Shown: positions 19,452-28,974 of the stretch, one piece after another
How the letters are laid out: each line of letters opens with the position of its first letter
Position numbering within the stretch: the first letter of the stretch is position 1
Assembly (NCBI GenBank): GCA_009837185.1
Contig: VXUA01000043.1
Coordinates: 1 to 64,000, forward strand
Origin: Gammaproteobacteria bacterium
GTDB taxonomy: Bacteria > Pseudomonadota > Gammaproteobacteria > Pseudomonadales > Azotimanducaceae
Direction of reading: 5' to 3'
DNA length: 64,000 bases
Notes under the pieces: generated by a model
The model's database searches: none
Told to the model about the DNA's origin: nothing
Seen by the model: only the letters and a program-made list of their open reading frames with translations
Translations under genes and position numbers: made by a program

Positions 19452-21362
19452 TTAATAAGGAAACAGCTCTTCGAGTACCTTCTGTTCTTCTTCCGAAGGG
19501 TTCATCAAATCTATGTCTCGGATCGCCTCAAGGTTTTTACGATCTTCTTCAGTAAAGTATTTGTCTACACTCGCAAGTTCATCATCCGAATATTTTTGCA
19601 TCATGTTGTTGACCATGTGGATCTGAAGTGCAACTTTGGATTTGGTCTCGTTTGTGGGAAATTCTTCGATTGCCTTCAATAATCCTTTGGGGTCCTGCAT
19701 CATCCAGCGGGAAGCTAAGTGCCGATAGTATTGCGTTTGTTGTTGACGTGGCAATTGATTCCCAAGGTCCATAGCTTGTTGCGTTTTGCCTCTTTGGATC
19801 AACGATGCTGCTATCGTAGAGTATGCTAATACCTTACTTTGACCGCGATCTCTCACTTGAGGTAACAACTCAATCGCTAGGTCCAAATCGTTAAACGCGA
19901 TGGTGCTAAGAATTAAAACCTCAAAGCCTCTAACCGAGTGTAGATCGTCTCTTTGCTCATTGATCGGTTGATCGAGTGCAAGTTGAAACGCCTCTCTGGG
20001 ATCAGTGTATACGAGTGCTTGAATGAGAGGTTGAATGAGTGCAGTGCGCAGCGGTTCACTCTCGGGTAAGCCATACACCCAATCTTTAGCAGCGCCGGCA
20101 TCTTGGTAGGACCAATCTTGAACTAGAGTACTTGCAACGGAGAGCTGCGTCGAATAATCCGAAACTTGTAATACGTACTTCGCGGCTTCGGAAGGCGAAG
20201 TGCTTGCCAGTTTTCGGATTGCATGACGACTTGCGTCTTTTTGATGCTCTGGTGGTATGAGCTCCAAATTACTAAGAAGCTGTTGCGGTTTTTTAGTTGC
20301 CCATCGGTAAACCGCGCTGGAGATTATGTTTCGCCGATATCTACTCGCTGGCAGAGTCTCCACCCGAGACAGTAACCCATGAGGATCGCTATTCGCCCAG
20401 TCGTAAGCGATTCTACTCCGTTCTATAATTTCGGGTGCTTGATCTCCAAGATTCTGTAGTATGTAGTCAAAAATTTCCTCTGGTTCGTCGGCAGCTAAAG
20501 CTCTAAATACTTGTGGTAGTGCGGAATCGTACTCTGAGTCTGAAGACATTGAAGACACAATTTCGTCTAAGACTGCCTTTCCTTCTTTCTCTACCCATGC
20601 AACCGCGACTCTGCCTAGGGCATAGCCAGATACTTCTTCCATACCTTCGTCGTTCGCTAAATTGCTTATTTCGTACCAAATTTCCTTGGGGTCTTCAATT
20701 TTTCCCCCTGTAAGATTTTGAAAGTAATTGGAAAATGCATAGCTCTCATCTCCGAGCTTTATTGCGATTTCACGTTGTTGATCTAAATTCAAGTCGCCCC
20801 TCGCTGCTACTATGGTTTGTGGAAAATAAGAAGATTCCCCTGGATCCATTCCATTGACATGAGCGATCACACCCTCTAGATCGACACTAGCCCATTCCCG
20901 TATTACGATGGAGGCGATACCAAGTTTCCTCTCATCGTCTACCGACCACGCGAATTCAAAAGCTCTTTCCGGGGCTGTTGTTACAAGTTTCTGTAGGAGT
21001 GCAGTTTGTAGTTCATGCCGATTTGCGTCGGTAACAATCCAAGACGGTTCGATGGATTGCTGCAGCCAATCCAAGATTTGATCTTCTGAAAGCGCTTGGA
21101 CCCAAGACACAATTGACATCTTGAGTTCGAAGGCGTGATTAGGAAAGACTAAATCGTTGATGTTGGAGGGGATTGAGTCGCTACCAACCTGACTCGTCGA
21201 ATCGGATTTCCCTTCACTATCCCAACGAGGTTGTTTCTCTAGGTACTCTGAATCTGAAGATGTCTCATTATCTGGGAATAAGTTGAGAACACCTGTGACA
21301 CCAAGGATCCCTATTAACAAACCAACCAAAAGGATTAGAGAACGCGCGAATAGATTCTGCAT
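19452..21362 (-). CDS. Repeat protein B1 of the tandem paralogue array
   Basis: The start is placed at 21362 ('MQNLFARSLILLVGLLIGIL') because the other B-type protein has the same start and the upstream 11 codons are not alike; this gives 636 residues. A single N-terminal membrane helix (about 8-26) is followed by an acidic, Ser-rich linker. Then come helical units such as 'YDWANSDPHGLLSRVETLP', 'VYRWATKKPQQLLSNLELIP', 'VQDWSYQDAGAAKDWVYGLP' and 'ASRWMMQDPKGLLKAIEEFP'. The acidic C-terminus ends 'EEEQKVLEELFPY'. A conserved TATAAT lies 36 bp upstream of the ATG, as for B2. No Shine-Dalgarno is evident. Function unknown; probably a periplasmic scaffold. Confidence 0.75.
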   Translation of the reverse strand: MQNLFARSLILLVGLLIGILGVTGVLNLFPDNETSSDSEYLEKQPRWDSEGKSDSTSQVGSDSIPSNINDLVFPNHAFELKMSIVSWVQALSEDQILDWLQQSIEPSWIVTDANRHELQTALLQKLVTTAPERAFEFAWSVDDERKLGIASIVIREWASVDLEGVIAHVNGMDPGESSYFPQTIVAARGDLNLDQQREIAIKLGDESYAFSNYFQNLTGGKIEDPKEIWYEISNLANDEGMEEVSGYALGRVAVAWVEKEGKAVLDEIVSSMSSDSEYDSALPQVFRALAADEPEEIFDYILQNLGDQAPEIIERSRIAYDWANSDPHGLLSRVETLPASRYRRNIISSAVYRWATKKPQQLLSNLELIPPEHQKDASRHAIRKLASTSPSEAAKYVLQVSDYSTQLSVASTLVQDWSYQDAGAAKDWVYGLPESEPLRTALIQPLIQALVYTDPREAFQLALDQPINEQRDDLHSVRGFEVLILSTIAFNDLDLAIELLPQVRDRGQSKVLAYSTIAASLIQRGKTQQAMDLGNQLPRQQQTQYYRHLASRWMMQDPKGLLKAIEEFPTNETKSKVALQIHMVNNMMQKYSDDELASVDKYFTEEDRKNLEAIRDIDLMNPSEEEQKVLEELFPY

Positions 21363-21776
21363 GGAACTACATTCTGGATATTTTGAAGATCCCAAAAATT
21401 ATATTGGGAAAAACTTGGCTATGCGCTTGTGCTCGAGTTCAATGTATTACCCGATGACAACAAGATCTCCTAGCCAACCAGAAGGTACAAATGTACGAGG
21501 ATGAAGTGGAGTTAGAATGATTGGCGAACGAATAGTCCTAAAGTTAGCTGAGTTTGATGAATGTTGAATTTTGGGACTTGCTTGAGGACGATGCTCTTCA
21601 GCCTTGTCAATTCATACGCCATCGAAAGTCGACAATCAAGTGCTTAAAGCACTTCGCGTGGATGAAGAATTCGCCTCGAATGAAAATAGCTTCCGACACA
21701 CAGTTGCACGCCTACGAAACAGTAGTAGTGCCTGTAGTTCTATAGACTCAGTCACCAAACTCGCACTGGTTCATTC
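21363..21776. other. Intergenic region between the two B-A modules
   Basis: About 414 bp. The right end of the A2 gene and the B1 promoter bound it. Apart from the TATAAT at 21398-21403 on the minus strand I see no RNA gene, repeat or convincing ORF. Confidence 0.4.
21398..21403 (-). promoter_or_regulatory. Conserved -10 box upstream of B1
   Basis: TATAAT on the minus strand in the context CAATATAAT, 36 bp before the ATG at 21362. The same CAATATAAT at the same distance precedes B2, while the A genes lack it. No clear -35 is visible. Confidence 0.5.
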
Positions 21777-23675
21777 CTAATCACTGAGATATTGCTTTAG
21801 TACATCAAGTTGGGCTTCGTTGAAATTGTCTTTCATCCAACCACTCGACAACTCTTTAGCCAGGCTCGCGCGCAATTCAGGGGTAGGCAAATTCTTAATT
21901 GACTCTACCAATCCCGCCGGATCTACACTAGCCCATGTATATGCGATGTTCTGAAAGTAATTTTCTTGCTCATCTTTAGGCAACTGTAATCCTAGGTTTA
22001 CGGCTTTGTCAGAGTCGCCGAGGTTGATATATGCAGTTGCTACGGAGGAATACGCATTAGACCGCGACTCGCCTTCCGGAACTTTCGGCAATAGTTCAAT
22101 CGCGAGATCTAGATCGCTATTTACTATTTGGTTAAAAATCTGTACTTCCAGAGCTGGTAGAAATGCCGCAATCCCTCCTTCAGCTTTAGGTTGTTCTAAA
22201 GCTAGTTCAAAGGCTCGGCGGGGATCTGAAAAGACCAAAACACTAACAAACGCATTAACCCAATTAACTCGTTTCTCCTCCTGTATAGGCCCGTTGAAGA
22301 CCCAATTTTCTGCGGCTTCCACGTCTTGTTTGACCCAGTGTACCATTACCGTACCTGGGAGCATAAAATTCAAAGATCCCATAAAGCCATCCCCTTGTTC
22401 TAAAGCTAGCTCAGCAGCTTCTTGCGGTGAGGACTCAGCGATTTTCTCGAGTGCACTTGATACCGCGTCGTCCCTAATTTGTTGAGGAAAAATGTCCAAA
22501 TTTTCTAACACTTGGTAGGGTTCGTTCGAAGCCCAGATCGTGGAGACAGTGCGCTGCAGACGTTCGCGCTGCGAACTTTGTTGAATACTAGTCGCTGCTT
22601 GATAGGCAGCTTGAGGGTCAGATGACGCCCACGGTACTATAACACTACGCAGAGGTCCGAAAAAGAATCCGTCGCTTGGAAGGGTCTGAGCGTACTGAAA
22701 CGCTTCTTGGGGATTTACCGCCGTGGCTGCACTCAGAACTGCGGCGACTGCGGCTGACTTAGCGCTCTCGTCCAAAGAACTAGCGTTAATTTGTTGGATT
22801 ACATTGATCCCGTCTTTCTCGTACCACTGTCCCGCGATGTTTGCCAAGACTTGATGCTGATCATAATTATCCGGGTCAATGAGATTTATCATTTTTTCCC
22901 AAATATCTTTGGGATCATCGACAATCGCCGTGCTATACGACATAACATATGAGTCGAATCCTTGTTTTTCATATCCCAATTGTTTAGCAATTGTGCGATA
23001 GGTCGCCAAGGGTTCGCCTGAGAGTGTAACGAGGATTCCAACAAGCGCGTTCTTTTTAGCGTCTTCGTTGAGGGACTTGGCATTGTCAATGGCAGCGTCT
23101 CGGTCACTCAGCGCCCACTCCATAAATACGCCTTGAACTAAGGGCATTTGAACTAAATCAGTATCAGTAGATGGGAAGACACTTTGTAGCCAGCTCCATG
23201 AGTCCACTACCAACAACTCTGAATCGATATCACCGTGCAATAAGGCAAATTCCTTTGCTGCAAATGGATTTAAAAAAACTAGTCTTTCCAAGAGGGCAAT
23301 CTGCAATTCTCCGAGTACTCGGCGCGAAAACTCATCTGAATTACTTAGGGAACGCTGGAGTTCGTCAGAGACTTGTTGCTCCGACAAACCAGAAACGTAG
23401 ACATAGACCTCGAATTTGCTCTGAAAAGTGTTTTTATGTAAAGAAGGATCGTTTAATACATGTGGCGATTGACTGACATTAGGAGGCTTCTCTTCCTGCG
23501 AGTCATCATCATTTGCGGTACCCAGTCTTTCGTTTGTTGTACGTTCTACTTCGGTCTGAGACAAATTTGACGTGTCTTTATCGTAAGACGCGAGGTGCAC
23601 CAAATAAGTGCCTCCGCCACCGATGACGATTCCTGAGATTAGAAGAATTAATGAGGTTACGATAGTTCTTTTCAT
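21777..23675 (-). CDS. Repeat protein A2 of the tandem paralogue array
   Basis: The start at 23675 ('MKRTIVTSLILLISGIVIG') matches the start of A1; five upstream codons are excluded, giving 632 residues. The layout is that of A1: membrane anchor (about 6-25, ending 'GGGGTYLVHLA'), polar linker, then W..D..A repeats such as 'FMEWALSDRDAAIDNAKSL', 'VPWASSDPQAAYQAATSIQ', 'MVHWVKQDVEAAENWVFNGP' and 'AYTWASVDPAGLVESIKNLP'. Many segments are nearly identical to A1 ('LPKVPEGESRSNAYSSVAT' against 'LPKVPEGKSRSEAYASVGS'), so the duplication is fairly recent or under selection. It is 123 bp downstream of B2. Function unknown. Confidence 0.75.
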   Translation of the reverse strand: MKRTIVTSLILLISGIVIGGGGTYLVHLASYDKDTSNLSQTEVERTTNERLGTANDDDSQEEKPPNVSQSPHVLNDPSLHKNTFQSKFEVYVYVSGLSEQQVSDELQRSLSNSDEFSRRVLGELQIALLERLVFLNPFAAKEFALLHGDIDSELLVVDSWSWLQSVFPSTDTDLVQMPLVQGVFMEWALSDRDAAIDNAKSLNEDAKKNALVGILVTLSGEPLATYRTIAKQLGYEKQGFDSYVMSYSTAIVDDPKDIWEKMINLIDPDNYDQHQVLANIAGQWYEKDGINVIQQINASSLDESAKSAAVAAVLSAATAVNPQEAFQYAQTLPSDGFFFGPLRSVIVPWASSDPQAAYQAATSIQQSSQRERLQRTVSTIWASNEPYQVLENLDIFPQQIRDDAVSSALEKIAESSPQEAAELALEQGDGFMGSLNFMLPGTVMVHWVKQDVEAAENWVFNGPIQEEKRVNWVNAFVSVLVFSDPRRAFELALEQPKAEGGIAAFLPALEVQIFNQIVNSDLDLAIELLPKVPEGESRSNAYSSVATAYINLGDSDKAVNLGLQLPKDEQENYFQNIAYTWASVDPAGLVESIKNLPTPELRASLAKELSSGWMKDNFNEAQLDVLKQYLSD

Positions 23676-23798
23676 CGGATTTTGTGGCATGACGGATGTT
23701 GATTAAGTGTGGAAATGGTGCGTACTTTGGATCGACGATCTGAAAGAACCTTTATATGTTCTTGTCGAGATTGAAATGTTGGCCGTACCCGAAACGAT

Positions 23799-25793
23799 CT
23801 ACCACTGACCCGGGAATAACTCTTCGAGCTTTTCTTGTTCTTCTTCGGACGCGTCGAAAATGTCAATGTCTTTAATCTGTTCAAGTTTCTCTTTGTCTTC
23901 TTTACTGATGTACTCTTCGATACCAGCAAACTCTTCCGCCGAGAATGTATTCGTCAATTTATTAACAAAGTGCACAGAAAGCGCGACTGATGATTTAATT
24001 TCCTCAGTCGGAAATTCTTCGAGTGCCTTGAGAAATCCTCTTGTGTCCTGCATTGCCCAAATAGGAGAGATGCCTTGGTAGAAGAGCACTTGCTGCTCTT
24101 CCGACAAATGACTAGATAAGTTGACAGCTCGTTGTGTTTCGCCATTCTCGATGAGTGAATTACCGATCGTGGTGTACGCCTGCACTTTACTAGTACCAAC
24201 GTCTCTTATTTGCGGCAACAACTCTACAGCAAGGTCTATGTCTTGGAAAGCAATCCTACTCAAGATAGAAGATTCAAACGCCCAAGTTGGAGAAGAGGAA
24301 GATCCTTGCTCGCTGATCGGTTGTTCAAGTGCAAGTTGAAACGCCGCTCTGGGATCTGTGTTAACGAGTGCGTACGCCAACGGACGAGTCAGTGCGGGCC
24401 GTAGAAGATTACTTTCGGGTATGTTAAACACCCAATTCTTTGCAGCGTTGGCATCTCGATACGACCACTCGCGAACTAGGGTGGTTGCAAGTTCCAGTTG
24501 AGATTCATAGTTCTCTACTTGCAGCACATATTTAGCCGCATCTGCTGGGGACTTTCTTGTGAGCTGCCTTATTGCCGCGACACTTGCGTATTCTCGATGT
24601 TCCTGTGGAATGAGTTCTAAACTATCGAGAATTTGTCGAGGGTTGTGATCTGCCCATCGGTAAACCGCGCTGGTGATCGTGTTTCGCCGAAATCTACTCG
24701 CCGGCAACGACTCCGCCTTTGACAAAAGCCCACGAGGATCGTTGCGCGCCCAGTTGAACACAATGTCGCTTCTTTCAATAACATCGTAAGCTTGAATGCC
24801 GAGATTTTCGAGAAGGTAATCAAAAATCTTTGCAGGTTCGTCAGTAGATAAGGCTCCAAATATATCTGCGAGTGCAGGACCGTACTGTGAATCCTGTGAA
24901 ATTGAAGACAGAATTTCGTCAAACACACTCTTTCCTTCTTTTTCGACCCACGCAACCGCGACACGACTTAAGGCATCTCCTGTCATCTCTTGCATACCCT
25001 CGCGGTTTGCCAGGTCGACAATTTCGTACCAGGTCTCCTTGGGATTCTTGACTGTTCCTTGGGTAAGATTTTGAAAGTAATGGGAAAATGCGTAACTCTC
25101 ATTCCCAAGTTCTTTTGCGATTTCGCGTTGGCGATTTAAGTTTAAGTCTGCGTGTGCACTTAGGACAACCGGCAAATAGTAGGCAGCCGCTCCTGCGCCC
25201 ATTCCTTTGAGATGGGCGACGGCGGTCTCCAAATCTGCACTAGCCCAAGCCAGAAACACTATGGAAGCCATGCCCTCACGCTGTTCGTCCTCAAGCCACG
25301 TAGGATCAAAAGCTGCAATGTCAAAAACTCCACTCGCATGCAGCTCGTCGTCTGCTGACCACGCAAATTCGAACGCTTTTTCAGGTGAGGTAATCGAAAG
25401 CTTCTGTAAGAGTGCGGATTGCAATTCGTAACGATGTGCTTTTGCTACATCCCAAGTCGGTTCGATGGATTGCTTGAGCCAATTCAAGATTTGATCTTCT
25501 GAAAGCACATTGACCCAAGACAAGATTGAAGCCGTACGATCGAAAGCCAGTTTTGGGAAGATTAGTTCGTTGAGATCCGAGGGAACTGAGTCGCTAGTCA
25601 CGCTATCCATCGAAATAGTGTTTCCTACTGCGTCACGTTCTCGTCGACTCACCGTTTGCTGAGAATCAGAAGAGGACTGAGATCCGACGGAGGTCCCACT
25701 GTCCGAAAGTAAGACGAGAACACCGGTGACCCCTAGGACCCCGACTAAAAGACCAGCCAATAAGATTAGAGCGCGCGAAAATAGACTCTGCAT
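23799..25793 (-). CDS. Repeat protein B2 of the tandem paralogue array
   Basis: The start at 25793 ('MQSLFSRALILLAGLLVGVL') is shared with B1; 664 residues. It has one membrane helix, a Ser-rich linker, then the B-type helical units ('VFNWARNDPRGLLSKAESLP', 'VYRWADHNPRQILDSLELIP', 'VREWSYRDANAAKNWVFNIP'). The acidic tail ends 'EEEQEKLEELFPGQW'. B2 has about 20 residues around 'HASGVFDIAAFDPTW' that B1 lacks, the main length difference. It is the first gene of the array on the minus strand, so a transcript from its promoter could cover all four genes. Function unknown. Confidence 0.75.
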   Translation of the reverse strand: MQSLFSRALILLAGLLVGVLGVTGVLVLLSDSGTSVGSQSSSDSQQTVSRRERDAVGNTISMDSVTSDSVPSDLNELIFPKLAFDRTASILSWVNVLSEDQILNWLKQSIEPTWDVAKAHRYELQSALLQKLSITSPEKAFEFAWSADDELHASGVFDIAAFDPTWLEDEQREGMASIVFLAWASADLETAVAHLKGMGAGAAAYYLPVVLSAHADLNLNRQREIAKELGNESYAFSHYFQNLTQGTVKNPKETWYEIVDLANREGMQEMTGDALSRVAVAWVEKEGKSVFDEILSSISQDSQYGPALADIFGALSTDEPAKIFDYLLENLGIQAYDVIERSDIVFNWARNDPRGLLSKAESLPASRFRRNTITSAVYRWADHNPRQILDSLELIPQEHREYASVAAIRQLTRKSPADAAKYVLQVENYESQLELATTLVREWSYRDANAAKNWVFNIPESNLLRPALTRPLAYALVNTDPRAAFQLALEQPISEQGSSSSPTWAFESSILSRIAFQDIDLAVELLPQIRDVGTSKVQAYTTIGNSLIENGETQRAVNLSSHLSEEQQVLFYQGISPIWAMQDTRGFLKALEEFPTEEIKSSVALSVHFVNKLTNTFSAEEFAGIEEYISKEDKEKLEQIKDIDIFDASEEEQEKLEELFPGQW

Positions 25794-25828
25794 GGAACGA
25801 AGATCTGAATATCTGTAGGACCACACGG

Positions 25829-25834
25829 ATTATA
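25829..25834 (-). promoter_or_regulatory. Conserved -10 box upstream of B2
   Basis: TATAAT on the minus strand within CAATATAAT, 36 bp upstream of the ATG at 25793, matching the B1 arrangement. Confidence 0.5.
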
Positions 25835-26103
25835 TTGCAAAATCACAAGCAGTTTCTTTCGCTTGCATTTAGTGTATGGCGTGCAGACGCCAGGTCATCT
25901 TAGCCGAAGAGAGAAGGACAAATAGCTTCAAACACCCGACAAGAGACTTCAATCTGGATTGTTTAACACAAACTCTTGGATTTTGAAGTTTACGACTACA
26001 AACTGGGTGACCCTTTATCCCTGTTCCGAAATCGATTAGTTACGAGTGATAGTTACTTGCGACCAATCGAACATGGCTTATCTATGAACGTAGTTATGTA
26101 GAA

Positions 26104-26994
26104 CTAAGAAATTCGTTTTTCGAAGCGAAGATACATGATCAAGATACCTAGCATTAACGTGGCTAAACCCAAGATTGTTACGAGGGGTACCTCTTCGCCA
26201 AGTACGTTGTGGATTAAAAACAATGACAACGCTGGACTAAAGTAAGCAATGGGAGTGATCAGACTTACCTGGGTTGCAGTCTTTAGAGCGCGCTGCCACA
26301 GCAGAAAGGCGAGCCCCATTTCAGCAATACCGAGCCACAATCCAAACCCTAGATTTACAAGATTGAATGCGGGAAGCGTGTCGAAAACAACACAGAATAT
26401 CGCCGCACACGGCGTTGCGGTCGCAAAAGCAATGAGTAAGAGCGTCACCGCGTCGTCGGAGTATCGTACAGTGAGAATCCAGTAAGCCCCCCAAATTAAA
26501 GCGCTTCCTAAGGCTAATGCAACCCCGATTCGATCAAATGAAAACTCGGTGAAAGATCCTTGTGTGATCAATACGACTACGCCTAAATACCCGATAATCA
26601 ATCCCAACCAAATTCGTGGTGTAGGTCGCTGTTTGAGAATTGGTATCGCGAGTATCGCCGTTACGATTGCATGCGTGTAATTGAGTGGTTGTGCAATTTG
26701 TGCAGGTAATCGGTCATAAGCGGCGAATAGGACTAAGTAGTACAAAAACGGATTGATAAGTCCAAGGAATGCTCCAAGACTAACCGTTTTCCATGTCAGT
26801 TTTTTGATCCCCGTAAAACACGCAACCGCCGAAAGGAACACGAAAGAGACCAAGGTGCTAGCGAACAATAGTTGAGGGACTGAAAGATGTTGTAGCCCGA
26901 GCTTAAAGCCTGTGGCCACTGTCGACCAACAGAGGACCACCGCAACCGCTAGTGAGATCGCGATCAGATCATTGCGAGGCAACTTTGAAAACAT
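26104..26994 (-). CDS. EamA-type (DMT superfamily) transporter
   Basis: A 296-residue inner-membrane protein with about ten hydrophobic helices in two EamA repeats (about 10-145 and 160-290). Typical marks are 'VAVVLCWSTVATGFKLGL' at the start, 'PLNYTHAIVTAILAIPILKQ' at the end of the first repeat and 'ALGSALIWGAYWILTVRYSD' opening the second. DMT proteins of this type export amino acids or other metabolites; the substrate cannot be told. It is a single gene with 277 non-coding bases separating it from the paralogue array and is divergent from the peroxiredoxin gene. Confidence 0.85.
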   Translation of the reverse strand: MFSKLPRNDLIAISLAVAVVLCWSTVATGFKLGLQHLSVPQLLFASTLVSFVFLSAVACFTGIKKLTWKTVSLGAFLGLINPFLYYLVLFAAYDRLPAQIAQPLNYTHAIVTAILAIPILKQRPTPRIWLGLIIGYLGVVVLITQGSFTEFSFDRIGVALALGSALIWGAYWILTVRYSDDAVTLLLIAFATATPCAAIFCVVFDTLPAFNLVNLGFGLWLGIAEMGLAFLLWQRALKTATQVSLITPIAYFSPALSLFLIHNVLGEEVPLVTILGLATLMLGILIMYLRFEKRIS

Positions 26995-27095
26995 TGGACT
27001 TCAGTCGGTATTGAACTTTAATCTAACACAACAAATTCGCGTTTGAGTACCTACAATTTCTCATTCAGATTTTGAACGAACCTGGAGAGGAAATT

Positions 27096-27575
27096 ATGTC
27101 AATTCATGAAGGGGATCAGTTGCCCAATACTACTTTACGCATTATGCGGGACGGAAGGCTAGCAAAAGCATCCGTCCATGATTTAGTACGCGGCAAAAAA
27201 GTCGTAATTTTTGCAGTTCCAGGTGCGTTTACACCGACCTGTTCCGAACAGCATTTACCAGGCTTTGTGCGTCAAGCCGAAGCGATTAAAGCTAAGGGCG
27301 TCGATGAAATAGTCTGCGTCGCAGTAAACGATGTCTTCGTAATGGATGCATGGGGACGTGAACAGGATGCTGATGAAATCGTTATGGCTAGCGACGGCAA
27401 CGGAGAATTTACTCAGGCGATTGGACTTGTGCTTGACGGATCCTCATTCGGACTTGGGAGTCGCTCGGAGCGCTACGCGATGATTGTCGAAGACGGCACG
27501 GTGACCAAACTCGCAGTTGAGGGTCCGGGCAAATTTGAAGTCAGCAACGCCGAGAGTATTCTCGACGCGCTGTAA
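27096..27575 (+). CDS. Peroxiredoxin, Prx5/AhpE-like
   Basis: The start at 27096 is chosen for the GGAGAGG 5 bases upstream and because homology begins at 'MSIHEGDQLPNTTLRI'; 159 residues. The peroxidatic Cys is in 'PGAFTPTCSEQHLPGF', the Prx5 signature; a second Cys ('IVCVAVND') could be resolving or structural. Further family marks are 'NDVFVMDAWG' and 'SERYAMIVEDGTV'. The enzyme reduces hydrogen and organic peroxides with glutaredoxin or thioredoxin. Single gene, followed convergently by the SPOR lipoprotein 20 bp later. Confidence 0.92.
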   Translation: MSIHEGDQLPNTTLRIMRDGRLAKASVHDLVRGKKVVIFAVPGAFTPTCSEQHLPGFVRQAEAIKAKGVDEIVCVAVNDVFVMDAWGREQDADEIVMASDGNGEFTQAIGLVLDGSSFGLGSRSERYAMIVEDGTVTKLAVEGPGKFEVSNAESILDAL

Positions 27576-27595
27576 TCCATGACTTAGATTTGCGT

Positions 27596-28327
27596 TTAGT
27601 ACGTCTCGCCGAATTTTTCGTCAGCTGCTTTCATCGCAGTCTTCATAGATGACATAGACCTAATCCACGGCGTCTTGTCGCCGAGTTCGCCCTCAACGCT
27701 TTTCACTGCTCTTTCGGCACGACGTTTGTTCTCGTAGATGCCGAGCAAAATATTGAAATAAGCTTTCTCGTTAGCGAGAACTCGAACACCTCTGAGCTCG
27801 CGTAAGTTCGTTTGTTTTGAAACATACTCTATCGCTTTTTCTTTTGTAGCGAAAGCAGCAAGTTGCACCACATAGAAGTCATCGGGAAGGTCCTGAATGC
27901 GCGTTTCGGTTTCGGGTTCATAGGCGAGCCATAGGTAGTCGGGAAGATCTTCTTCTTCTGCTTCTTCTTCTGTTTGTTCGATTTCGGCAGACTCTGAAAC
28001 CTGTGAAGGTGGAGGAGCTAACGCCGTTACTACTGGTTTGGTACTTGACTGCGAACGTGGTTTAGAAGCTTGTGTGGTTGGTGAAGGTCCGACTAGAGAG
28101 AGTGTCGGCGTAGATCCGTCGTTTCCACCGACTGCCGCGACGAGCTCCTCATTGCTTACACCACCTTCGACTTCTTCACAGTCCCATTCGCCATTTTCGT
28201 CGACTTCAGTGCAGTCCCACTGTTCGTCGGCGACGTTTTCGTTTGATTGGTTTGACTGAAACAATGAAGAACAGCCAGAGAGGGCGAGCGCGGTAAGAGG
28301 GATAGCAATCCATTGCCATGATTTCAT
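27596..28327 (-). CDS. SPOR-domain lipoprotein
   Basis: A 243-residue protein with a lipoprotein signal peptide (residues 1-19, lipobox 'LSGC', acylated Cys about 19). An acidic linker follows with a short internal duplication ('WDCTEV' then 'WDCEEV', residues about 37-54). A C-terminal SPOR domain spans about 155-235 ('DDFYVVQLAAFATKEKAIEY', 'NILLGIYENKRRAERAV'). SPOR domains bind denuded septal peptidoglycan, so the protein is probably an envelope factor at division sites. The function of the WDC repeat is unknown; its paired cysteines could form a disulfide. Confidence 0.82.
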   Translation of the reverse strand: MKSWQWIAIPLTALALSGCSSLFQSNQSNENVADEQWDCTEVDENGEWDCEEVEGGVSNEELVAAVGGNDGSTPTLSLVGPSPTTQASKPRSQSSTKPVVTALAPPPSQVSESAEIEQTEEEAEEEDLPDYLWLAYEPETETRIQDLPDDFYVVQLAAFATKEKAIEYVSKQTNLRELRGVRVLANEKAYFNILLGIYENKRRAERAVKSVEGELGDKTPWIRSMSSMKTAMKAADEKFGETY

Positions 28328-28974
28328 AACGTAATCCTCAAAACATCCTTGTTTGATTTCGCGAATGGGTCTTAAGTCATGGACTCAATTCATTCACTGG
28401 TAAATTGTACTCTTATTTGGGAAGTTTGTCGAATATCGTGCAAACATTAGACGACTTTGTGGTGGTCGGTTGTGGTGCTAGCATCGATTAAAGTTCCCAA
28501 CCTAACCTGCTTCTACTTCGCCGCATCTCAAGACGAACATTGGAGAAACTCCAGTTTCGAGATTTGAGAACCGAGGGAAATTTGGACTCCAAACAGCGCG
28601 AACAATAGCGATGACCTTACAAATTCGCATTGGATTCATGTGTGTGTTAAGCGCAACGAATGCACTTTTGAGTTGTCCAAACGGATAATTGGAATTACAG
28701 CCCTAGTCGGGAAATCTGGCAGTTTCTTTATCATATCTTGCGACCAAGTGTTCAGTACTAGTAAGTTTTTGTTTTTTTGGTGCCGGTACTTGTTCATGTC
28801 GAATGAATATTCCTAGACACTCGACGTACTTTTGAAAGAGTTCAAGTCTTGGATACAAAGAGGATGGTTTTGAAGAAATTTAGTTTTTTCCAACTCCGTT
28901 ATAGAACATTAAATCAAGATGTAACGAACATTTACACTAGCTCGGTGTCTTGATATCACTAGTTTGAAACGACA
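28328..28974. other. 647-bp intergenic region
   Basis: I see no RNA gene or clear ORF. A short frame at 28438-28491 translates to 'LDDFVVVGCGASID' and then stops; it recalls the dinucleotide-binding start of GMC or FAD oxidoreductases but is too short to call. AT-rich DNA from about 28740 likely holds the promoter of the HNH gene. Confidence 0.4.

Noticed and set aside
28438..28491. Short frame 'LDDFVVVGCGASID' resembling an FAD/NAD-binding start, possible oxidoreductase remnant
   Set aside because: Only 17 codons, and no continuation of the fold in any frame nearby; chance cannot be excluded.
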